From the NCBI GenBank assembly GCA_024220505.1, contig JAKZZE010000027.1:1-64000 (forward strand): a stretch of DNA of 64,000 bases, in the 5' to 3' direction. The position numbers and the translations under genes are program-made. Positions 7,975 through 19,959 of the stretch are shown piece after piece (within the stretch, counting starts at the first letter, position 1; each line of letters starts with the position of its first letter). Source of the DNA: Rhizopus arrhizus. Taxonomy: Eukaryota > Mucoromycota > Mucoromycetes > Mucorales > Rhizopodaceae. The notes under the pieces are model-generated. The model searched no databases, was not told where the DNA came from, and saw nothing but the letters and a program-made list of their open reading frames with translations.

Positions 7975-10036
7975 ACTTGATGAAATCACTGTACCCAAAA
8001 ATAATTTGATAGTAAACTTAATTAATGTGGCAAAATTTTTAGTTGTTTTTAAGGAAGTTCTGGATAACTAAACTTGTTCCTTTTTGGTGCAGTAATACTC
8101 GCCTTAAAGAGGTGAAGCTTTGGGTCGTCTTCTTTTTGGGTCTAGCTCAACTTGGTCATGGCCGAATGGAATGAGTAAAGTCAATGTGAAAGAAATTCGA
8201 GAAAATGAAAGATGTCTGTTGGTGACCTGGGGGGTCGGTAGCGAGTCGATGACGGGTGTAAGAAATCTGGGTTTGATTTCGGTGTTGTCTCGGCGGAGCT
8301 TCAACAGTATTGATCATTGCTCAAAAGCTTAAATTTTCTTTCCTTTGATTTACCATTTTTATTCTAGTATTCCCTGACATGTTCGACGCTAAAATAGTTT
8401 ATATTGTTCTAACTCTCCTTATGCCACAAAGTTTAGTTTACATTCACTCATTCCCATTTACATCATTTCCTTCAATTGTGTTATGTTTGATATCATTTGT
8501 TAATTTAGTTTATTTTCAATTATGTATAAAAGAATAACTTATGCGAATCAATAAACGACACCTTTTTTTGAAGGCCTAATTTTCTTGTCTTTGGTTTTCT
8601 GTCTGGATAGACAGGGTCATTCTCTCTGGTGAACTGCTGTTTTCTTTGGTACTCTCAAAATCTAACAAACGAACGCCTACGGTTTCTTTGGTTAAATGTT
8701 TTTCTTATTTCCTTACTACCCGCAAGTCCTTCACTTTCTTAGTCTAAATGTCGTATCCCAACATACTTTAAACATGATTCATATTCAATTTATAAGAAAT
8801 CAGAGTAGTGAATGCTTTACAAAGATTTATTACATTCTTTTCTCTATTATTCGGTCATAACTAATTCCATTCCTTTAACTCAATACAAGTTGTTTTAATA
8901 TAGCTCCTGATGCAATGAGACATAAATGAAAAATAGATCTACTTAAATAATTATAAACAGTCCACTTGCACAACCAGGAACAGGTCTTCATACTAAAATT
9001 TATTCATGCTAGATCTACAGCTATAATCAATTAAAGTATCTTGAAAAGGATTTAATTGAACCTTTCATGAAAAGGATATAAATACCAGATACAATAATGT
9101 TAAATAAAAATATAACTTTTTTAAGTCTCGTTGAATTTTATAGTCTTTTTTATTCTTACGAGATAACACATAACAATTAAGATTGTCTTAAATAAAGTTC
9201 AATCTCAAAAAGTATTCTTTGGTTTTATTACTATTTTGATAATTATCTTACCAGAACATAACAAAGAACACGTAATCCTTATCTATTTGTCATCGGTTGT
9301 ATCATACTCATGAACTATTAATCCATGACATGAAATAATATCCGTGTATGAAAAGCATAAATAGTGTATCATTTTCTTATTAAATAAAACAATCTCTTTA
9401 TCGAGTCTTGTCCTCTCTTGGATAAATCAAGCTTGTTGTAGAACAGTAACTGACTATAGTTGATATTGATAAATATAAGTCTTAATACAAGATCATAATT
9501 AAATAAAATAAAATATAAGTTTGTTTTGTTGTATAATGGTAATAATAATTTAAGAAAAGATAAAAGTCAGTCTCAAAAAGTACACAAACTGTTTCTTTAT
9601 TTTTGTTCCTACCTTTTTTTAAACTATTATTACCATTATATAATAAGTATGAATATACTGAAAAATGCTAGTTCGTTAGCTTGAGGATCAATGCAACAGT
9701 ATACGACGAGAGGGAGGATTTTAGGCTAGTGGTATATAATCTATGCTTTTTAGAATGTAGTTTATATAAATTATGCTTGATTACAGCACACTAAATGCTC
9801 TAGAGTCCTAAATGAACATTCGTATGTTTGTAATTAAAAGAATTTATTTTTTCAATTGTGCTTCTCACTTATTTTGTTGATCAGATGCGCACTTTTCTCT
9901 TTTTATTAACATTATAAGCATTTGAAAATGAAGATGAAATTAGAACACACAGATAAAAAGTAGTATAAAAGAGAAGAAGAGAAATAAATAAGAACGACAC
10001 ATCTTGCTTAAAAAAAGGTACACCAGGGTTTTTTTT
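7975..10036. other. intergenic, no convincing gene
   Basis: Mostly AT-rich. At 8104-8332 a GC-richer patch is open on both strands (70 and 66 codons), but neither translation resembles a protein I know. An imperfect inverted repeat of about 22 bp has arms near 9532-9553 and 9618-9641 (tataatggtaataata), a possible small hairpin or MITE. Nothing else coding is seen. Confidence 0.5.
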
Positions 10037-12123
10037 TTAATTTTTAAATAAATTTTTCTTTAACGCTTGCTCTTCATTTTCGTCCTCTAACCCGACCACA
10101 ACTCTTCTACTTTGACCGTCTACAAAGTGTTCAGCTTTAACTCGAATCTTTTTTGCTTTCTCCAACACTGTTCCACTATTCATATTTGGGAAGCCACCTA
10201 AAGTCTTGGAGGCTAGTGGCGTCAGACCCATGGTCATCAGAGCAATTTGAGAACTTCCTCGCATAATACCGTTTGTCTTTTTTATGCTTAAAATCCACAC
10301 TGTCAGCCACCAAATGAAAGGCAAAAATAACAAAGCAAACAAAGTATGACTATTGGCTTCTTTAACAGAATATATGGGCCTATCAGTAGTGGTTACCAAT
10401 CCTTCCGTTTTATATTGACTATAATGTTCTGAGACATAGGGAATTGTTGCAAAATCCATATCAAAGCGTTGTATCCCTTCTTTTAAAAATTGGAATAATC
10501 CCTCTACGGCAGGATAAGGCACTCTCCAAGTTCTCAAATGAGCAATCAAGGGTCGATACTTGGGTAATATTAACTCGTTCAAAATAGTTTGCTGCATAAT
10601 ATATGCGTTTATCATAACTGCATTTTTCTGTGAGACATAGTCGGTATTTCTTGAGGTCTCGTAAATGGCTGTGTTGTTACCAAGGACTTTATCGAAATCC
10701 AGAGTAATAGGTATCGAACGTTCATAGCCATATTTGAATAGTGTGCCATTTTTTGTGATCCAGTCAGTCTATAAAACAAAGGTATCATTGTGTCAATTTC
10801 TAAATCTATTTTTAATTCTAATAGATGGATGACTTACAGTATTCAAATTTGAGCGAAATGTACATTTAGAAAAGGATATTTTTAAGGTGTCATTTTCACT
10901 GCTAGTTGTATATCGGACGTTGGAATATGCAGCAACAAATGTTTGATTACCCACATAGGGTCTATACTGAGGATCATAGTCTGAAAAAATATAAGCTTTT
11001 GGAGTACGGCCAAAGCCAGGTACAAGCGGTGGAGTATAATTCTTCAGGTCAGAATAAGTACGATTCAGCATCTCTCCAGCAAAAAAAAACATAGGAAGCT
11101 TCACCCAATTAGAGTTGTTAAATACAGAGAAATACCTTTCTGGCGTGGTGAGTTCTTTATAGTCACTTTGATTAACGATGGGCTCTTGAGCAGTAGTTGG
11201 AGAACATTCGAGAGAGGTTGAAATGAAACTTACATTTTTATAAATACAGTGATCAGCACCGCTTGGACATGTGTAGGGAATGGATAAGGTCATATTTGTA
11301 GCAACAGCAGAAAAGCTTTGGGGAACTAGATAGTTTTCAAAAGTTAAACCATTCAAAGCAGGTGGCATCGGTTGACTCATTATTGGAGTACGATCATCGA
11401 TAAAATAAGGACTATTAAACTGCGTGTTTGCGGCGACGCTGCTTGTATAATTGTGGGAAATTGTAATCGGTACCAGTATTTCTTGAGAGACAGGCCCAAC
11501 CACAATAAGACCAAGGTTGAGAATAAATGCAGGGATAAGGATACAGTCAAAGTAAGATCCTTTTACAGCAGTGATGAAGCCTAAAGGATTTAAATGTAAA
11601 ACGCAACAGCTGTTATTTAAAATCCTTATTGATCTTTAAAACTATGTACCCGAAATGCCCCTTGTACAGCCATCATAAACTTCTACTGCTGTTAAGGGAA
11701 TACCATCTTGGAGCTTAACCCATTTATATTCAGCAACTGCCCTATGTGTCACTATGTCAGCTGTTTTTATGTTTAGAATTAAGAGTTTACTTTAACATAC
11801 ATTGCTATTCCATTTCCAACAAGAACTACATAAATATTCAAAAGCAAAGAGATGAGCGTTGGGAGCTTCATGCCAACCAATGTGTAATCCAGAGGCTTTC
11901 CATCAGCTGTAATAAAAACGAGCAGAATTGCAATAGTAAAAAAGATGGATACGACAATGTTGAAGAGAGGTTTAAGAAGAAGAGAGAACGTACTCTCCTT
12001 GTCTTTGTTTTCATAAAAGTAACTTGCCCTATTGAAGTTGTTGCCTTCTTCTTTAGATAGAGTCTCTGTTAATAGTATATCGCTATTATTCGAAGCAGGA
12101 TATGGTCGTTTCTTGTTTTTCAT
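10037..12123 (-). CDS. predicted multi-pass membrane glycoprotein, 629 aa, four exons
   Basis: Exons 12123-11801, 11741-11650, 11580-10838 and 10768-10037 join in phase through GT-AG introns of 58-70 bp. The N-terminal region has two hydrophobic helices near residues 53-72 and 84-105. A third helix follows near 150-168 after a W-V-K-L...Y-D-G-C-T-R-G-I-S-G linker. Next comes a ~350-residue domain with many N-X-S/T sites and Cys, presumably extracytoplasmic, then a last helix near 527-548 and a short charged cytoplasmic tail. The layout resembles fungal DUF3176-type membrane proteins, but I cannot name the family with confidence. No enzyme motif is visible. Likely a plasma- or endomembrane protein of unknown role. 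Confidence 0.75.
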
Positions 12124-12989
12124 TGCTTTTGAATTAAATGCTTAAGAATAAAAATAAAAACAAAAAAAAAGAGATGGAAATTAAAAATTGATCTCCAATC
12201 GTTCCAATTTTTAATAGCACAGATAAACATTTTCAAATGCTTATAGTGTGTTTCTTGTACAAATCAGTGAAGGGCCTCCTTTTTGTACTCCCTGACACGT
12301 AACTATCTTAACCTGACAACTAACTGATTCCCTTTTAAAAATACAGTAAACGTTTGATCTCTTATGTCAAATATAGTTTTGCCATACAAGAAGAGATGGG
12401 CGCAAATACAGTAAGGATGAAAGAAGAATTGAATCGTTGAGCTAATAGACCGATTCTTTCTTTTTTTTTGTTTACCAACTTCATTTGATCTGGTACTACG
12501 ACTGTGCCTCAAAATACAATTGCGCCACTGTTGTGTTACCCAACATTATCTTTTAAAAGAATATTAAGAAATTAAAAATGTTTTAGCGATTATGAGAATA
12601 AACTATATCGTGCTGCACTTTGGTATTTCTTATTTATTAAACATTAAGAGGTTAAATCTTTCTTTTTTTCTCTTTAAGAAATCATTTTACTCCCTGTAAG
12701 TAAACTACACCTTAGTTTTTTTTTTATCATGATGAATTTTCATTACATTAAAAGAAAAAAAAAATTAAACTCTTCATTATTTCGGGTTCTTTATAATTAC
12801 TTGGTTTAAATTTATAAAAATAATCAACTTCTAAACGTTTTCTATTATAGGATTTTTATACTACAATACGCCACAAAACAGAGTAAATATATAAAAGGGT
12901 TTAAATATCAAGGCGTAGACTAGGTAAATGTTTTTTGAATTGTCTTTGATGCTTTCTTCTAATCATCTCTTTGATATTCCAGACAAAGT
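12124..12989. other. intergenic, promoter-like AT-rich sequence
   Basis: Contains the 5' flank of the membrane-protein gene (minus) and a TATATAAAAG box at 12888-12897 facing plus, about 92 bp before the ATG at 12990. No coding signal otherwise. Confidence 0.4.
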
Positions 12990-13262
12990 ATGGCGTTCAC
13001 AGCGTATACCGCAAGCAAGTATATTAAAAGAAACTTGGGATGTCTAAAGAATAACAGTATGGAAAGGTATACGACTGTAAAATACACAAGCAGCAAGCAA
13101 GTGAACCATTCAGGTTTTTCGAAAGCCATCAGATTTCTATTCTGTCAGAGAAACGACTGTAGCTTGCTTAAACCTGGTCATCTTCCTGTTCCCACTCCTT
13201 TTATCGCCTTTGCACAAGATCACCACATCCAATCGCTTCGCTTCTGCATCGTCGACGTCTAA
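12990..13262 (+). CDS. hypothetical small protein, 90 aa
   Basis: A 90-codon ORF with an acceptable start context (aaagtATGgcg) follows a strong TATATAAAAG box at 12888-12897. The product is basic, with four Cys, no signal peptide and no membrane helix, and I see no family. It may instead be the first exon of a spliced transcript or chance. The TATA box is the main reason for listing it. Confidence 0.3.
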   Translation: MAFTAYTASKYIKRNLGCLKNNSMERYTTVKYTSSKQVNHSGFSKAIRFLFCQRNDCSLLKPGHLPVPTPFIAFAQDHHIQSLRFCIVDV

Positions 13263-14673
13263 TTTTCCTTTCAGCATTTTTTAACCAGATGAAGTGTTCT
13301 TTTGACCCAAAAACTTTTTTTGTATAAAGTTAAAAAATCAATTGAAAAAATCATCCAGTGTCATTTAGCTATACACTGGTGCCTGATATACAAAGAAGTG
13401 AAAATTAACTTTTGCCGTAAATTGACCATATGTTTTATCATTTCTTCATTGGAATACTTGACAAAATCTGTCAGGTACACAAAATATGAAGCTTTAAGTC
13501 TTTGGCAATGGTGCATTTCCAAAATTTGTAAATGTCTATGTACATATCCTTTTGGAATGTGATGTCGCCCTTACTTTCTTTTTTTTTGAATCTGGTCCTT
13601 CATTTATGCTTTGGGGTTCTCAATTCGGTTCAAATCGGATGATGAAGCAGATCAATCCAACATATTTAGTCGATAAATCATTCTTCTAAAGGCTTTCTTA
13701 TGAATTGGAGCACCATGCTCGAGAAAGATTGAGCTAGCTATCGCAACCATTAGTTTATGCAACAGGTCTTTATAGAGGCAGTTGGTCTTGTCTTCTCTAT
13801 ATAATTCTCCCTAACTCTTTGTAGGGTTCTCGCTTGTAAGCTTGAGTTTCTGTGGTGCTATAGATCCTATCTCAAAATTCTTCTTTCGGTTAGTGCCAGT
13901 TTTAATAGTGGTTAGATATCTTTTGGATTTATTATCACTCCTCGTTTCTTGCAGTGCTTTATAATCACTTTTATCGATCCTATTGAAATAGGTTTTTTTT
14001 GGTTATTTTGAAATTTTTTATTGTCTCTCTTGATGTTTTAATATATGATACAGAAGGCCATAGTACGTATAAAAGGATAGCTGTAGTACAAGGTCAATCG
14101 TCTGATATATAGATTCATTACTGCTTCATCTTCTTTTACTATAAAAAGTAAATAGATAGCAATATTATTCCTACTTATTAAGATCACTACCCAATGTAAA
14201 CGTAATAAAGCGAACATGGCTCATATTTCTTGTTTAGTCCAAGACCAATGTACATGTGTCATGCTCATAATAACTGTTTTATAGTTTTTTAAAATATCCA
14301 AAATTATTCAATAAACTGAGCACAATTCAGAGTTTGTATGAATTCGATACATTAGCTGAAGATATCCTCTTATTATATACATAATGGTCTTTTTCAATCA
14401 TTAAAAGGCCACAGTTGTTTTATTTTTAGGAGAAAAGGATAAAACATATTAATCTCTGAAAAAAAAAAGACATATGCTTCTATACCTATCACTTATTGTT
14501 TCCGTAGTTGATACACTCAAATCTTTCCCTCTTCTTCTGTTACAGAAAAGCCCCTTCTAGATGCGACCAAATATGGCAACCTTTTCAGTCCCGCTGATCT
14601 GCTTACAGGCACAGAAAAAAAAAATTTTTTTTTTTCCTTTTCGTTTTTATTTTATTTCAAATACTCAAACAAA
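13263..14673. other. intergenic, no gene recognised
   Basis: An 86-codon plus-strand frame at 13302-13562 has low-complexity, Lys/Ile-rich content and no recognisable pattern. The rest is AT-rich with scattered stops in all frames and contains the 5' flank of the zinc-finger gene at 14674. Confidence 0.4.
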
Positions 14674-15173
14674 ATGGGAAACGTAAAGTGTCGAGCATTC
14701 ATTTCTTATGAGCACTTTGTCTCTAAATTATTCGAATAATAGGGAGCCAAAGCCCAAATGAAGCGTGAGCGTAATGCCAAGCAAAACCAAAAGAAGGATG
14801 CCAATTCTCAATTAAAAGCCGTAAGTCCTCTCTTTCCTTCTGCTTTTAGCCATATCCCTTTTCTATCTTGTTGACCAATAAATAAACCAAAAACCTTTTT
14901 ATTGATATAGAATGCAGCTGCTAAAAATATTATTTGCAAAACATGTTTTCAAACTTTCCTTTGTACTTCTCGTGAAAAAGCGTAAGTATAAACTATGTGT
15001 ATGGTTAAGATAGAATATATCTAACAGCAAAGAGGACTATAGTTTGACAGAACATGCTGAAAACAAGCACAGCAAGACAATGAAGGAATGTTTTCCCGGT
15101 AAGTGCTTTTTATTTTAAATAGAAAAGGGTCCCTCTAACCTAATGATGCAATATAGACTACGTTGCTGCCTAA
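14674..15173 (+). CDS. At2g23090/SERF-like small zinc-finger protein, 76 aa, five exons
   Basis: Exons 14674-14682, 14743-14820, 14911-14981, 15043-15098 and 15157-15173 join in phase. The product starts MGN-GAKAQMKRERNAK (a basic helical segment like the 4F5/SERF-type N-terminus). It ends in a single C2H2-like finger, C-K-T-C ... H-x4-H (ENKHSK), and the tail CFPGDYVAA. This is the eukaryotic At2g23090-like family, about 78 aa in plants. Its function is poorly known; nucleic-acid binding is usually assumed. The first exon codes only three residues. The next gene (chitin deacetylase) is convergent, with stops about 300 bp apart. Confidence 0.88.
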
Positions 15174-15476
15174 TCTACTAAACTAGGTTCTACTTTTCAT
15201 TACAAGAAAGAAAAAGAAAAAGAAAAAAAAAAACGAAAAAAGAAAATAACATTTCCCCCCCTTTTTTTTTCTATTTCAGAATTTTGCACTAAAAGTTTGG
15301 AGTATGAAAAATAAACAGAAACGTGAAAGGATTGAAACACTATTTTTTTTTTGTTATTGAGGAAGCATGCATAGGTTTTTTTTTTTATTGTTGATAACAA
15401 ATAAATTAAAGTAAAATAGTACAAAATAAATTGTTAGTGAAAACAAAGAGTTCTACAAAAATGAATGGAAATAGAT

Positions 15477-16749
15477 TTAGATCAAGGCAAAAACGACAGC
15501 AGCGGCGACACTCAATCCAACGGTGCTTGTGGTGGTTAAAGAAGCACCAGAGTTGGTGACAACATTGGCAGCGATGGGAACACTGTCAGCTTTGGCATCT
15601 GCAGCAGCAGCAGCAGCAGGAGCAGGAGCTTCAGGAGCAGGAGCTTCAGGAGCAGGAGTTGCAGGAGCATTGGAAGCATCCAAGTTGATGGTGGTAGTAC
15701 CAGCTTCAGCAGCAGCAGGAGAAGCAGAGGGAACAGCAGAAGGGACAGCAGATGAAGCAGCGGAAGTGGTAGCATTGGTAGAAGTAGAGTTGTCCTTGTA
15801 CATCTCGACCTTGTTACAAAGACCAGCGGGTGTGAGCTTATAGGCCTTTTGAAGGGTAGGCAAGATACGGATGGCGGCATTCACCGTCTTTTCGTACAAG
15901 TCATGTTCGAGAGAGATACCACCCACTTTGGCCTTCTTGGCTTCATGAGCCCATTTGGTGACATTGCCGTCAATCCAGGATTCCTTAAAGGTCTTGGGGC
16001 TGGAGGCAGCAGCCCAATCGTTCGTGTCGTGGTTCCAGATGATGGGAATAAAGCCAAGGGCAGCAGCCACGTCACGGACACGGTTGTCGATATCACCGTA
16101 GGGAGGTCTAAAGTACTTGGGTGCAACACCCGTGGCTTCCTTGATGGCCAATTCATTCCATTTTAATTCGGCCACGATCTGTTCGTTGGTGAGGGTGGTC
16201 ATGTAGCTGTGGGACCAAGTGTGCATGGCAATTTCATGACCAGACTTGTAAGCACGCAAGGCATGTTCAGGGAACTTGACGACTTGACCACCGACCATGA
16301 AAAAGGTCGCCTTGACGTTCACCTTGTCCAAATAATCGTAAAGCTTTGGGCTGTGTTCAGAGGGTCCGTCATCATAGGTAAGAGCCCATTCACCCTTGGG
16401 ACATTGGTAGAGATCGTCCTTTCCAAAACAGCCGGTGAAGGTCCAGTCACAGTAAGGGTCCTCACCTTCCTTCTCAGGTTGTGGTCCTTTTAGAGAGATT
16501 AGGATAAAAGAAAAAAAAAATTGTCTGTGTTCACTTACCGAGATCATTAATGTTCTTATAAACGGGTGCTTTGGTGATATTGGCATTATTGATCAATTCG
16601 AGCCATTCGGGCTTAGGAGTAGGAACACTGCCAGCATCAGGGTAAGTTTCGGTGAACTTGAAGGTGGAAGTTGTCTTGGTAGAAGAACCAGGCTTTGCAT
16701 TGACTGTAGCAAGAGCGACAGAAGCAAGAATAAAGAGTTGATAATACAT
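15477..16749 (-). CDS. chitin deacetylase, CE4 family, GPI-anchored, 406 aa
   Basis: Exons 16749-16539 and 16486-15477. It removes acetyl groups from chitin to give chitosan, the main wall polymer of Mucorales. The start was chosen at MYYQLFILASVALATVNA, a clean signal peptide; the longer frame from 16845 would bury it. The NodB domain carries motif 1 TYDDGP (near 107-112), the metal-binding HTWSH (near 161-165) and RPPYGD (near 203-208), with catalytic Asp and both zinc His present. After the domain comes a Ser/Thr/Ala/Pro-rich stretch with tandem A-P-E-A-P repeats. A C-terminal hydrophobic tail (VGLSVAAAVVFALI) follows, as for GPI attachment. It acts at the plasma membrane or wall. Confidence 0.93.
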
Positions 16750-17818
16750 GTCTAAAGGAAAGGAATTGGGGTTTTCTATATAAAAAAGAAAAGTTATAAA
16801 AAGAAAGAGAGCGAGCCATTTATATATGTAATTAACAGTGGACAAAGTTTATAATAATTAATTTGACTCTGTCCTCAGCTGTGGCACAAGATGAATTCTA
16901 AGAAAGGCCAATAAGATAACTGTTCACTGGCAGTAGAAGAAATGGAGTAAGGCATATATTTTTGGATTGAGGTGAAACAAGAACCTAGGATAGACTAACT
17001 AAATATGCAGTAAAGTTCAATTTCTTTATTTAGTCAACTCGCTGCTGCACAATGTCTTTTATGAACAAAAAAGTCTCGAGAATGACAACCAAAATAATAA
17101 TGTACTCATGTATTTAGCCCGATTCAAATAGAAAAAAAAAATAACATGCCTGGACTTCATCACCACACAGCCTTTTATCTATACTCTCTCTTGTCAGAAT
17201 CAAATCCTGTGTTCTTTATCCTTCATCTTTTTTTATGAATATTACAAAAAGAAAGAATTTAATTGACATGATTTTATAATAAATTCAATTTAGCTTCTCC
17301 TTATTCCACTGTTTCTATTTTATTAATTTGAATGTTTTGCTCATGTAACACATAATGCTCTTGCGCTTCTTTCTAATCTTTTCGATCTGACATGTTCTAA
17401 TAAGAAAAAAACACATGAGTCTCCAACGATGACCAAGTCTGAATACTGCATACATTCAAATAATATAATCATTCAACTCGTCTTAGAAAATCTTTTCATG
17501 AAAGCTTGGTTTGATTTCAAAACTTTTTTTCCCCTCCATGTAAAAAAAGGTATGTGACACAAAAATACGTTCCATATCCTTTGCATTTTCAATTGTTTAT
17601 TGGAAAGAATAAGAAATAATTTGGAAAGGAAATAGTAAAATGTTGATGATATTCAATAGGAGAAAGAATAAGCAGTGAAAATAAAAAAGAGAGACGCCAA
17701 AAGATGAAAATGCATGTTTGTAAAAGACCATCACAAAAAGCGTTCTATACAGCTTATCTGCTAGGTAAGGGATGGGAGTCCATCATGGAAGGTCTCATAC
17801 AATCCTCATTCTTATGTT
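16750..17818. other. intergenic, 5' flank of chitin deacetylase
   Basis: AT-rich with no convincing ORF. Minus-strand frames here are extensions or shadows of the deacetylase leader. Confidence 0.4.
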
Positions 17819-18264
17819 GTGGCATGTATATACACCTTTTACCAAAGTGATTTCGCAAGAAAAAAAAAAGAGAGACGTAGGAATATGAGACATTGTGTCT
17901 TTGTTCGATGCGTGATCTTTCCCTCCCTTTCTTTTTTTGCCACCGTGGCAGTGTATGTCAGTCTCAGATATTGCTGCTACATTTGTAAGCACTCACTCAG
18001 TGATGCACGGAACTTGATTCAGCATCTTTCAATGTTTCACTTCACTGATCTCCCAAGTCTCTCTCTCTCATGAGAAGAAGGCATTTTGATACTTAAAGTA
18101 TCATTCATATCAAAGCCTTTGGTGACATAACCCATCCAAATCTATCTAAAGAATATGCCTGCCCTAGTTGTCTTGAATACTATGTTGATGATCTCCAATC
18201 CCATGTAAATATGCACATGCAGCAACCTAACCTGTTGGAAGAAAGTGGTGATGTAGACGCGTAG
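17819..18264 (+). CDS. candidate small protein with two C2H2 fingers
   Basis: A first finger C-x2-C-x12-H-x4-H (CYICKHS ... QHLSMFH) ends a frame at 18073. A second, C-x2-C-x10-H-x3-H (CPSCLEY ... HVNMH), lies in another frame and ends at 18264. A 59-bp GT-AG intron at 18057-18115 joins them exactly in phase, giving a tail LLEESGDVDA. The true start is uncertain: the frame is open from an ATG at 17819, but the N-terminal part is unlike a protein and an upstream exon is possible. Likely a nucleic-acid-binding protein or a decayed copy of one. A similar finger occurs in the interrupted gene at 41044. Confidence 0.45.
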
Positions 18265-19680
18265 AAATGTAATAGAGATGTGCTATTTGAGTTTATAATA
18301 TAAAAAAGTACCAAGTCAATCAACAAATATAAAAATAAATGAGACTCAAGATAGATTTTTCAAGTTAAAGATATGAGGGTATTTATACTTTTCTATCCAC
18401 GGCTAAATAATAGTATTCACAGTATATGATTATTGATATTAGATGATAAATTATTTATAAGATTGGTATTGTTTGACATCGTTTTATCAAGAAGTAATTA
18501 TTAATCCTGATCCAGGAACTTGTTAGAATATTTTGGAGTGGATCGGAATATAATTTTATTTGACGTGGCATAATACAATATCCAGTGTTCCTTATTTGAA
18601 CGGCCATTTTTTGTAGTGGTTTACATGATTACTTTATTACATGTGTGCATACCACAAGAAGATAGAATGAGGTAATATCACTGAGCTGTTTTAAATGTTT
18701 TTTTTTTTTTTTTTTTTATTTGAATGAACCCAACTCTCTTTTATCATAAAATCTAACAACAATGATCAGATGAATAGTCTTCAACTCTTTATGAAATGAC
18801 TACTGAATTCCAATACCAGTGAATCTTGGTGGCTTACTTTAGGAACTGACTGAGGGACACTGGATATTTATAAAAGGTTCAACAAATAGTAAATTGCCGC
18901 TAGAGAACACGGTTTGAAGGTAGATGACTGTGTAGTGGAAATTGAGTTTGATGAACTATTGTAAGTAGTGAGAATTGTTACCTGTAACTTTAAAACTTTC
19001 TCTTCATCTTCTTTCTTAGGTCCTTGTCTGGAATTTTGATGCTAAAGGACGCCGATCACAACAACCTTATTTCGTCTTATTTTGCCTCTTCAATTTTTTT
19101 TAGAAAAAAAAAGCTTTGCAATAGCACTCTAAAAACTTCATTTGATACCAGTGAAGAATTGAGCGAGGGCAAATCCTGACAAGAAGGTTCAAGATAAAAA
19201 AAAATAGCCAACGACCAAAGACAGAATGGTATTTTACTTTGTATACATTCTATTTAGGACTTTAAGATATAAACAAAAATCAGGCTACAAAGGTGTTGCA
19301 CAATCTCGGCACAGATAGTACTCAAGAGGGAGAGTGTGTGCTATGTGCTGAGGTGTCACTGCAAGTAATATGGTTACATCTCACTGTGAACGATAAGGGG
19401 TGATCTTGCTGTCTTTATTAGAATCTCACAGTTGGAATTAAATAGTCTATCCGATTCATAACATCTCACCTACATCCAATCATGTAAAGCCTTTTTGGTG
19501 GCCATGGCTCGATGACTCACTTGTAAACTGTGGAACAGACTGTCTGATGATTTTATGTGATACCACGTTGGTAAGAGGTAAAAATAGAGTGTATGTTTCT
19601 GGTAGTCATTACATCATGATCCTATACCGTGCTACGATACAGTTGAGAGGTGAGCATGTACTTTTTCGTTTTGATCCGGG
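18265..19680. other. intergenic with possible inverted-repeat element
   Basis: The strings atatccagtgttcc (about 18580) and gggacactggatat (about 18852) are inverted copies bounding ~280 bp, suggesting a small TIR element. Between and after them I see no intact coding frame. Confidence 0.35.
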
Positions 19681-19959
19681 CTAAAATGGTGTAAATTGTT
19701 TAGGTTTGCACTGATTCCATGTTTGACTAGTAAAAGTCTCAACCATGTGGATGAAGCCAGCTTTTTCCTTGTGAACCATTTGATCATCTTCTTGATGACA
19801 TCCGTTTGGTAGGGGAAGTTTTCCTTTCACTGGTCTAGAAAAGGAATCACTGTAAGGGGGGTTAGCTGGCTTGTTATCTTTTGAAAGTGAAATCCATTTT
19901 TTGGCTGATTGTCCCCGTCTTTTGATCAATAGAATGATGACTGTTGTACTGTCACCCAC
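19681..19959 (-). pseudogene. fragment possibly from a Fanzor/TnpB-like nuclease
   Basis: The 92-codon frame ends with HMVETFTSQTWNQCKPKQF. This resembles the E-x-x-T-S-x-x-C-x-x-C zinc-ribbon start of TnpB/Fanzor proteins, with the first Cys replaced by Trp and no second Cys pair. Upstream, VIILLIKRRGQSAKK may match the preceding helix. No catalytic RuvC Asp can be placed upstream on the minus strand, so at most this is a decayed remnant. The similarity rests on one short motif. Confidence 0.28.

Noticed and set aside
8104..8332. Overlapping ORFs on both strands
   Set aside because: No family resemblance and no splice or promoter context; kept only as a note on composition.
15523..15880. 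Ala-rich plus ORF and Leu-rich minus ORF
   Set aside because: Alternative frames of the chitin deacetylase Ala/Pro repeat tail.
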